DNA of 64,000 nt from Oscheius dolichura (Eukaryota > Nematoda > Chromadorea > Rhabditida > Rhabditidae): NCBI GenBank assembly GCA_932521035.1, contig OW051495.1, positions 8,866,001-8,930,000 of the forward strand, written 5' to 3'. The notes below the pieces were generated by a model that ran no database searches, had not been told where the DNA came from, and was given only the letters and a program-made list of their open reading frames with translations. Numbering within the stretch: the stretch's first letter is position 1; every line of letters begins with the position of its first letter. A program made the translations under genes and the position numbers. Below, piece by piece: positions 55,378 to 64,000 of this stretch.

Positions 55378-55655
55378 CAAAGCATTTCTATGACAAATTT
55401 CCGCGCTCAAGTATTAATGCCCGCAGTTTTGGGTAGCCGGAACTTTGTTTTGGAAACCCGGAACTTTGTTTTGGGTAGCCGGAATAGACCAAATATAGTT
55501 TGACAAAACAAAGTTCCGGCGTCCTTTCGGAACCATTTACAATAAAATAACCTCCAGGGTCAAGAGGGCATTCATTTAATTCAGTCAGATCTCGATCACT
55601 CATATTTGACAACATACAATAAGATGATCTAGAAAGAAAAGAATATAACAAACAG

Positions 55656-55793
55656 TATAGTCCATTTCCAACGGAAAAGATTTCGATTCAAATTTCGCGG
55701 CACATCTGGACCTGCTGAAAAGTAAGTTGGTCCCGCAGCGGAGATGCGCCGCGAAATTTCAATCCGTGTCTTTTCCGTTGGAAATGGACTATA
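55656..55793. mobile_element. TA-flanked MITE in rpb-2 intron
   Basis: Inverted ends TAGTCCATTTCCAACGGAAA flank an imperfect hairpin with a shared GCCGCGAAATTTC block, bounded by TA. Same end family as 37566-37867. It lies between the exons ending IPIMLR and starting SSYCMLSN. Confidence 0.8.
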
Positions 55794-56732
55794 AATTTAT
55801 TTCTGCCTACCTTAGCATTATTGGTATTTTACCAACAAAGACTTTTTGGTATTTCTTTTCCGTGGGAATTTCACCTTCACGGGAAACTTGCTTAGTAATA
55901 TCTACATACAGTGGAGACGAATAGGTAAGATTTCTCAAACGTGCCTAGAGATTAAAAACGCATAAAATATATAATAGATGTAATTCAAACTTACATCGTT
56001 AGGCATCATAGGAGTAGGAGCCCCATCTTTTTCCCAATGGGTGGGTTTAGACAAATAAATCTGGTTAAATTTTAAAGAGAACTTTGTTGGATTTTCAATA
56101 TTGCCGGAAAAATGTTGCACTTCTGATTGTAATTCGACCGGTGGGGATTCTTCAATAATTCGTTGTACGTTCATTTGTATAAATTCATCAAATGAATCTA
56201 GTTGCTGTCGAACTAGACCTTTTTCATCAAAATATGCACTGATAACTACCTAACACGCTTCCTAAAATGATAAAGAATATATAAACTAATGATAAAAATC
56301 CTACCTGCCATTGATCAGAGTTGATTTTCTCATCTCCTTGGTCATAAGCCATATCGTCATCATCATCATCCCCGTACATTTTTCTAAATGCATATAAACA
56401 TTACCATCAATTTAATACAGGTAGCAATGCGGTCAGATGCCGCTTATAGAAAAATAACATTTCAAGATTATTATTTTTTTTAATATAAATATGACAAGCA
56501 ATAATGAGATCATTGATATTGTTGCCCGTTACCAACTGAAGATCCTTAGATTTTCAAGAGAAATACCGAAAAGTTTGGAGAACTTTCTCTTCCTTCTTTC
56601 AAGAGGCGGTGAGACATTGGGAAGTTAACCGTAAACCATTGGACAGCTAAGAGCCACCAGCGAACTGAACAAACATCCGCTACCAACGACTGGCCCACTG
56701 ATTTCTCCGTTTAGTTTGACATCACTTTTGGC

Positions 56733-56948
56733 CTATCTATCTATGGCATGTAGCAATTTTACCGGATGCGGAGGCAATCCGAAAATGACCTTCTCTGGGT
56801 CGGGAAACTCTCCGTCTTCTTTGTAGTCGACCTCGTTAGGAAACGACAACATGCATGTGGTGTTTGTAAATTTTGCTCCGTAGTTACCGGAAATAATACT
56901 CGCTATAGCTTTTAGTGTAAGGTGACCTATCAGACCAGAATCGGCCAT
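56733..56948 (-). CDS. small protein of unknown function
   Basis: 71 codons, MADSGLIGHLTLKAIASIIS, then FPNEVDYKEDGEFPDPEKVI and HPVKLLHAIDR, ending in a TAGATAGATAG run. No signal peptide or known motif. It may be the first exon of a longer gene or a gene of its own; an open frame and sensible composition are the only support. Confidence 0.35.
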   Translation of the reverse strand: MADSGLIGHLTLKAIASIISGNYGAKFTNTTCMLSFPNEVDYKEDGEFPDPEKVIFGLPPHPVKLLHAIDR

Positions 56949-57176
56949 CTTTTCCCTGGCTGAAGATGGCTATCGTACGTATTCCTATACTAACCTTTTC
57001 AGTAATAAAGTGGACGCGGGAAGATACCGAATTGAGAATCGACACAAAATGAAAGGAGGCCCTATTTAAAGGGTCCGTCGGTCGATGAGTTGACTGAGGT
57101 TGCCTGTTCGCGACCAAAACAAATACCCCCGACGGATCTTTCTCATTTATTAAAAGAAGGAAAACAAACAGTTTGA

Positions 57177-58544
57177 TTACCACGGGAGTAGCCAGAAATG
57201 CTCCCAAGATTTCCGATTTACCTCCGTTGAAACTGATCCATTTTTCTTGGCGCTCAGCCATCGACCATGAATGCTTTGAAATGACCAAGAGCCGTCGTCG
57301 TTCTTGAAAGGAATCCACGTCTCTGGCCGATCCATCAAATCAATGGCTCCATCAGGAAAGGCTCGCAAGAATCGACCAGGCGAATGGATGGCCTTCAAGA
57401 CGACTTTACCGCCCCAGTCTTCGATGTACCACTGCTCCCAGGAGCCGGCCTGAGATGCCATGTCCACTTTCCATTCGACTTTGTGGGCCCTCAAATATGT
57501 TCCGTGAATCGACCTCAACAGTCGGCGGCCTCCTGACTCAGCCGACAGTTGACAAGCGTTTTCTGGGGTTTTATCCTGTTTGCCTTGAGGTAGATCCTGA
57601 TCCTCTCTGTCTCCTTCGCTATTGCCGCCGGGTTGTGCCATACCATCGCTCAGTCTTATTTCCTTCTTTGTAACATATCCGTCTTTCGAAAATCCTTCTT
57701 CATTTATTCGAAACAGGTCGGATAGGGTAGACAGCTGGTTAACATTGCCGGTAATGCTCTCTTGTTCGGCTCGGAGTAGGTGGTTGGCTGCCTCTGCCCA
57801 TTCCCGTTTCTCATTTAATCCTAGCCGATTGAAGCTTCTGAAATGAGCAGATGGTACGGTATAATATCTTTTTGTCCAGTGCCCAATTTAAATCCCCTTT
57901 TTGACTTACTCTGACGGATCACAGTTCTCCCTAGGCATTTGCTCATCATTGCTACCTGTCCTTTCGAAATCTACATATTTCTGGATATCTCCGATTTTAT
58001 TCGGATTTGCTCTGTAGATTCCATCTCCTCGACAATAGTAGACCATATCGATGAACTCGGCAATTTCAAAATTAACAGAGATGCTGGACAATGGGTCCAT
58101 GATAAATTTAATGCTGACATCAATTTTCTGTCCAGGATCTAAAGATCTCCTTTGTCTAACAAATTGTTTGGGGAAAGTGACCCACCAATATGGAGAATCA
58201 TGTCGCGTCTGCCTTCTTTGTCGTAGAGAGTTGCCGTAAATTGATTTCTATCGTAACAAATGACGACATTAGCACGGTGGCAGGCTGTGCCCATTTTGTT
58301 GACAATCTGAAAATATCCAGATTAACTAATTTATGGGACAGCCTAATAATAATATATTAAGGGTACAGAATGACTGGAACTTACTCTGATTGTGACCATA
58401 CCGTGGGTTGTGTGTATTTCCGCGAAACAAACGCTCTCGTTTCTGCCGAGGAGAGTCTCTGTGCACAAATAGCGCAAGGATGAGAAATTCGTCTCTGTCT
58501 AATGAAAAAACGGAGAGAATGCGAACATCTTCGTCGAACATCAA
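57177..58544 (-). CDS. protein with C-terminal beta-trefoil-like domain
   Basis: Four or more exons. N-terminal region: ESVCFAEIHTTHGMVTIR, intron, MGTACHRANVVICYDRNQFT, intron, DPGQKIDVSIKFIMDPLSS and FERTGSNDEQMP. The last exon begins SFNRLGLNEKREWAEAANHL and runs open to 57177 with RRLLRSIHGTYLRAHKVEW, SWEQWYIEDWGG, RFLRAFPDGAIDLMD, WIPFKNDDGSWSFQSIHGRW and WEHFWLLPW. The trefoil half is clearly homologous to the C-terminus of the protein at 28977-29672. The start codon is uncertain because a hairpin element sits at 58542-58633. The N-terminal half is not recognised. Confidence 0.6.
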
Positions 58545-58633
58545 AAACGATAAAACAAGAGAGAAATAGACAACTTTGTTGAGAGGGCCCCAAAGCTCTC
58601 TCTATCTATTTCTCTCTTGTTTTATCGTTTTTG
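58542..58633. repeat. 92 bp hairpin element, perfect 29 bp stem
   Basis: CAAAAACGATAAAACAAGAG at the left is exactly complementary to the right end over 29 bases, with a 34 bp loop. It sits at the 5' end of the minus-strand trefoil gene and about 140 bp before the JNK-like start. Confidence 0.85.
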
Positions 58634-58773
58634 CGATCGTCAGTTTAGTGTTTACTCAAATAAAACACAAAGCTCCACCCTAGAGACGGCAGTGACTCAC
58701 CCTGATCTTCAACCACCAGCCGTGGTTGTATTGCATTGGATCCCTACGCCTTACCACCGTTTCTCCTTCCAAG

Positions 58774-60310
<1,537 letters not shown>

Positions 60311-60359
60311 TTGGAATAAATATGATAGGGAAAGGATTTCCATGTTAAAACACCAAGAT

Positions 60360-60830
60360 TTGTCGGGGTTTTTATTTCGAGGATGGGCTCCTCATTTTCT
60401 GCTTTTTTGTTCCGAGAAGATCGACTCGTCTTTTACGTGTTCCCTCCGAGCATGCTACCGAGTTCTCCTCTCTCCTATCACCCAATTTCCTCCTCCAATA
60501 TTTGTTTCCCCGGAAAGAGTAGAGAGGGGGGCTCGGGAACATTTTACTTGGGCCCCCCACGCCTTTTTGCCTCCCTTGTTAGAGAGAAAAACCCTAGTGT
60601 GTTACACGACCACCCCACATCTTAGTATGGGGTGCTCATGGAACACACTGGGGGTGCTCAAATAACATAGTGGGGGTTCGAATTAAAGCATGGCTCTATG
60701 TGGTGGGAATTCCCGATTACGCCTGTCTGAGGGGGTACCCAATAAAGTTATGGGGGACCTCAAGTAACGTTATTCCGAGAGTTCTCCCGAAATACAGATC
60801 TTCCGCTGCGGTCTTTCAACACACAGCTTT
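60360..60830. repeat. dispersed repeat, second copy with insert
   Basis: TTTTTATTTCGAGG, GTTCCGAGAAGATCGAC, CCCAATTTCCTCCTCCAATA and, after about 220 bp of other DNA, GCGGTCTTTCAACACAC. Matches 39330-39545 in reverse. The 220 bp insert consists of Gly-codon-like GGGGGT-rich text without structure. Confidence 0.55.
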
Positions 60831-60998
60831 CTGAATTACAAACTGCACTTCTATAATAGAATCGGTTTATTATGGGTTTCATAATATTATTCAAGAGGAA
60901 TACAACACAACATGTACATCTTACAAGCGGGTTGACGGTGGACGACGTCAATCAAAGGGAGCCTTTAGTGGTGGATCATGCTTGTCACTTCTTAGCTA

Positions 60999-61187
60999 TC
61001 AGACCCATAGTGTATATCGTATAATATGTTGTATCCAGTTGGTTGTCTCACATTGGTCGTTTTCAATAAATATTTTACAGGAAGCTTTCTGCGGAAAATG
61101 AGGAGGTAATTCCACGTCGATTGGAAAGTGTTCCTTGCCATCATCGATGAATACATATAGCCCCTTTTCAAATAATAAGGTTACCAT
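60999..61187 (-). pseudogene. isolated F-box/FTH-like last-exon fragment
   Basis: HFPIDVELPPHFPQKASCKI and IQHIIRYTLWV with stop at 60999 match the C-terminal block of the family (VELPxHFPxxSSCKI...YxIxY). No other exon nearby. It lies 18 kb from the nearest other copy. Confidence 0.6.
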
Positions 61188-61555
61188 ACATACGTCTCTT
61201 TCGAGCCGCTTGACAAAAGATGATCAAAGTTTTCACAAATCCTCCTCTCGTCCAATTTTACTACGCCGAGATGGTTTCAAAGGGACGGACCCCCTATTTT
61301 GAAAAAGAACTAACAAAGCAGAACTGAAAACAACACGTGTGAGATGCAGGATTCCCAATTTCGCCAGCGATTCTACAGTAATCTATCGGGAGGCTTGGCA
61401 GCTCTATTAACAGTACTGCAAAACACAACTGCAGAAAGATGGCGGGAAAAAAATGCAAGGAGGACGTTTCGCTCCGCTGTAGAATATTTGTTGTATATTG
61501 TGTTAATAGCACAGAGACACTCCTTCGGTTAGTTTCTTACACTTTTCTAATATTT
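61188..61555. other. intergenic, no gene recognised
   Basis: 3' flank of the PAW-domain gene. A plus-strand open frame here (MQDSQFRQRFYSN...) has no family resemblance. Confidence 0.35.
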
Positions 61556-62190
61556 TTAATCAAATTTAACTTCAATAACCAGCTGATCATCTACAGTATT
61601 TTCTATCCGAGTGCGGAATAGTTGGGCATATTCATAAGCGTGGGTTCCTTTCTCTCCAGAAAACTTGGCCACTATCTTGTATATTGTAGGTAGAGGATTA
61701 TCCAGAGTGATATTTCCAGAACGGGGAAATTGCCATTTCTTCTGAAAATAGGGGAAAATCAGCCGCAGAAATGAAAGTACAGTACCGCTATTGATTTTAT
61801 ATAGCTGGTAAATTCGCCGTCCTGGAATGTCGTACCGGCCATTCCTTCGACGGTCAGTGACTGGGCAATGACAGTCGTCAAATCCACGATCCACGTTATC
61901 TAAACATCAAATTGTCCATAACATACAATAAGCTGACCTCTCCTTTGGGGGTATCCTCCCTTCGTGACAAATACGCCATTTGATGGTCGTAATCTACTCT
62001 CCTCAGCATATTTTCCTCGTCATATGTCCAACTTGCAAAGCCTCTCACCGTTTCATCGCCTCTTTTATATTCATCCTTTACCACGTTATAGGTCAACCTG
62101 AAATATGTCTCGATGTTTCATTCATCTCCTCGAACCGAACCTCATCCGTTTCGCCATTATCTCCTCATCGGTCGGCTGAATCACGTACAT
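61556..62190 (-). CDS. PAW-domain protein
   Basis: MYVIQPTDEEIMAKRMR, intron, LTYNVVKDEYKRGDE...FASWTYDEEN and YDHQMAYLSRREDTPKGEV, intron, ITWIVDLTTVIAQSLTVEGM and TTFQDGEFTSY, intron, KKWQFPRSGNITLDNP and VAKFSGEKGTHAYEYAQLFR, ending LVIEVKFD at 61556. The order DEY, W.MvYL.R+E, I.W.v, tF..G.v and a.Q.aQLFR is that of the PAW domain found in peptide:N-glycanase and in many worm proteins, thought to bind mannose-type glycans. No transglutaminase core is nearby, so this is a PAW-only product or the 3' end of a longer gene. An acceptor just before the Met leaves upstream exons possible. Confidence 0.7.
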
Positions 62191-62714
62191 GTCGGCTGAC
62201 CCTCCCTAAAACACGAACTTGTATCCCTGGTGTGAGGGTTAAAGAATGTTTGAAAGAAACAGAAGAGGTTGAATATGATAAAATGAGGCCGCGGTTGGGA
62301 CTGTATCTTTCAAAAAAGGAGTCAAAAAAAGAGAGAAGAGAACCCGGATTCCGGAAAGTCGGGAGATTGACAAAAGCGCGAGAAAAGAGAAATTCTACTA
62401 GGAAAAATACGTAATTCATGGTTTATTGGATTCTACCTTCCAAAAAGATCTCTCCTCTGATAAGGCAGGCAACCAAGTTGCTGTGAAATGTGAGTAAATA
62501 CACAGAAGCGAATGTCTATGGATAGTTTAGCCGCCTTATATACCCCGGATTGAGTCACTGAGACGCTTGCGCCCGAGAATAAACATGGGCGAATTTCTCA
62601 ACAAGGTTGGTGCTAACTTTTCTGCTTTTCCGGCAATTCCCAGAAAATTCCTAACATTAGGAATGGAATAATAGTGTCTTCAGTTCGGCATGTTAGAATC
62701 ATGACCAACATTTA
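62191..62714. other. intergenic, no gene recognised
   Basis: Between the PAW gene and the 3' end of the kinase. A 62165-62419 minus-strand frame could be an upstream part of the PAW gene but shows no motif. Confidence 0.35.
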
Positions 62715-64000
62715 CCGGATAAGGATTCGGGTATCTGGCAACTAGCCGGCTGCAGATGGTCTGATCCTTGGGTAACGGCGGAAGACGCTAAATGGACCGA
62801 TTACATATCTTGTTTCTAATGATTTTGCTTACTGTAAAGCCGTCAAATGAAAAACTTACCGCATAGCTCGGGTCAAATTCTCTTATGTAAGGAATTACTT
62901 CGATATCTGATAGGCTCACGGACGTACGAGTGGAGTCCACTTTTCGATTCTTCTCACTGTTTGAATCAAATGTCTTGCCGCTGTTTGAAATCAATGTTGT
63001 CAGCTTAGATAGAATGTTTGCGTCTTCTCGAGTTACGGTGGTTAGCAGTGGCCGGTCATCGGCTGGATAACGCTGGAAAAAAAGCAAGATTATCTCCTTA
63101 AATAGAAGAGGTAACTACCCTCAGAAGTTTTGCAAAGTAGTCTAGAACTTGACTACTGTCCGGACGCGACTCTGGATCCTGATGCCAACATCTGAAAAGA
63201 TGAAAGGGCTCTGGTGCACTGTGGTCGGTCAAGGGGATTTTTGCGCCACCTTTATAGTTGTAGCGTGTGTGAACATTTTATTTTAGATAAAGACAAATGT
63301 TCGTTTTTCGGGGTTTCTCTGTTTTTGTGCTTGTTGAAGTTTTCTATAAGGTTTATTGAGGTGAAAATTAGTTAGCTATAACCGCCTTGATCTGCTCTCC
63401 ATGATAGTCTTTGAAGTTTGGAAAACGGTGAGGAAATTACGAAGCTACGACGATAAAAGTGGTGCGAGAATTCCATTGACCGGCTAAAGTGCACCAGAGC
63501 CGATGGAAGGGGTACGGTAGAAGTTCAAACCAACCTCTCATAAAATTCAGATAATAAGATGTGACACGTGATCCTCGGTGGCCGTTTTCCATAGGCTGCT
63601 ACCCGGTACATAACTTCATAATAGCTGGCATTACCGTACACCGCCTGGCTTCTAAAATCTCGTCGTTTTCGATTTCCATCAACCTTGCTCACCTCTTTCT
63701 ACTTATCAGTTGATACATAATTATGCCGATACTAAAAATATCTCGCTTTTTAGTGTAGATATCGCCTTTAAAGACTTCCGGAGCTATGGTGTCCACCGTT
63801 CCGTGAAGACTCTGCATGGTATCGCGTTCGGGGGTAAATTCACCGAAATCTCCTACTTTCAAAACACGGTAACCGTCAGAAAGAAGGATGCTAAATGATC
63901 AAATCAGGAAAATCAGAAGCCTACTCACTTCTCCAATTTCAGATCTCGGTGAAGTGTGTTCCTTGAATGGAAGTAATCCACCGCATTGGCCAACTGCCAC
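62715..64000 (-). CDS. TAK1-like MAP3K, 5' part outside window
   Basis: Enters at the edge as WQLANAVDYFHSRNTLHRDL-KLEN. Next exon: ILLSDGYRVLKVGDFGEF, HGTVDTIAPEVFKGDIYTKK and IFSIGIIMYQLISRKR. Then YGNASYYEVMYRVAAYGKRP, a longer intron (about 330 bp), RCWHQDPESRPDSSQVLDYF-AKLLR and RYPADDRPLLT. The run 'RCW..DPs.RP....l...LmRyfPgaDePL' is distinctive of TAK1 (MAP3K7). The HRD and DFG motifs are intact; APEVF is also as in TAK1. The tail is shorter than in TAK1 and its end is uncertain (last good exon RLPPLPKDQTICSRLV). Expected role is upstream of JNK/p38 or Wnt-type NLK signalling. Confidence 0.7.

Larger units (their letters stand above)
51439..55524. mobile_element. 4.1 kb inverted-repeat segment carrying lectin genes
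   Basis: Both ends begin GGACGCCGGAACTTTGTTTT going inward, and the arms stay similar for about 100 bp (GGTCTATTCCGG, CCAAAACAAAGTTCCGGGTT). Inside the arms are tandem 21 bp units (CCAAAACAAAGTTCCGG plus spacer). The left arm has an extra small hairpin after its first 21 bases. The segment interrupts rpb-2 and contains two complete two-domain C-type lectin genes, a receptor N-terminal fragment and an unknown frame. No transposase frame was seen and no target duplication. It looks like a foldback-type or host-gene-carrying transposable unit. Confidence 0.65.
48038..56379 (-). pseudogene. rpb-2: RNA polymerase II second-largest subunit, interrupted
   Basis: Strong match to RPB2 in about sixteen exons. 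N-terminal part: [50 protein letters not shown] and [19 protein letters not shown] (to about 55525). C-terminal part from STKKSAMGQRIVAILPYIKQ (about 51425) to 48038, including [57 protein letters not shown] and the zinc-binding end (CNNCG, CKAC). Between them lies a 4.1 kb inverted-repeat insert, and about 50 residues conserved in other RPB2 proteins are not found. Also, in exon 2 the codon of a universally conserved Trp (EAC-W) is TAG at about 56248-56250, though a splice at that TAG would keep frame. Core catalytic subunit of mRNA transcription, so a null allele would be lethal if this were the only copy. Confidence 0.85.

Noticed and set aside
62980-63087. separate gene starting MLFFQRYPADD
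   Set aside because: This Met lies in an intron. RYPADDRPLL is the exon following AKLLR of the TAK1-like kinase.

Overview
The window reads as nuclear DNA of a rhabditid-type nematode. Almost every gene has several short introns (roughly 30-60 bp) with TTTCAG-like acceptors. The gene families are typical of worms: Sre-like and Str-superfamily chemoreceptors, a UDP-glucuronosyltransferase, two-domain C-type lectins, a PAW-domain protein, TAK1-like and JNK-like kinases, and a large expansion of F-box/FTH-like genes. The species is not identifiable by eye.

Layout. 0.2-8.9 kb: a pair of small secreted paralogues, three tandem Sre-like receptors on the minus strand, a small Cys/Pro-rich secreted peptide and a receptor remnant. 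9-12.3 kb: repeat-rich DNA with a 35-base poly-G run, a tRNA-derived repeat with GGGAACGG arrays, and decayed gene pieces. 12.5-43 kb: sixteen loci of one F-box/FTH-like family on both strands. I count five that look intact, seven broken ones and four fragments. Interspersed are a thioredoxin-like gene, an intact UGT with an antisense tRNA-Gly(TCC) in an intron, a secreted peptide with a likely trans-splice site, Gly/Ala-rich and beta-trefoil genes, a multi-exon gene of unknown function, and many non-autonomous transposons. 43.1-44.5 kb: a 5'-truncated, decayed non-LTR retrotransposon. 44.8-48 kb: a broken lectin and a receptor lacking its N-terminus. 48.0-56.4 kb: the gene for RNA polymerase II second-largest subunit (rpb-2), split by a 4.1 kb segment with about 100 bp inverted ends that holds two complete lectin genes. 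56.7-64 kb: a beta-trefoil protein, a disrupted JNK-like kinase, a PAW-domain protein and a TAK1-like MAP3K running off the edge.

Interpretation. Fast-evolving, environment-facing families are mixed with mobile elements, tandem copies and broken copies. This is the profile of an accessory, recombination-active chromosome-arm region. Its most striking point is a core gene, rpb-2, with three lesions: a stop at a conserved Trp codon, about 50 residues absent, and a lectin-bearing inverted-repeat insert.

Caution. Many reading frames are broken by a single base, often beside a homopolymer. Some 'pseudogenes' may therefore be consensus errors. I used the class 'pseudogene' wherever the printed sequence cannot encode the full product. 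All exon models are from reading splice sites by eye, without RNA evidence.
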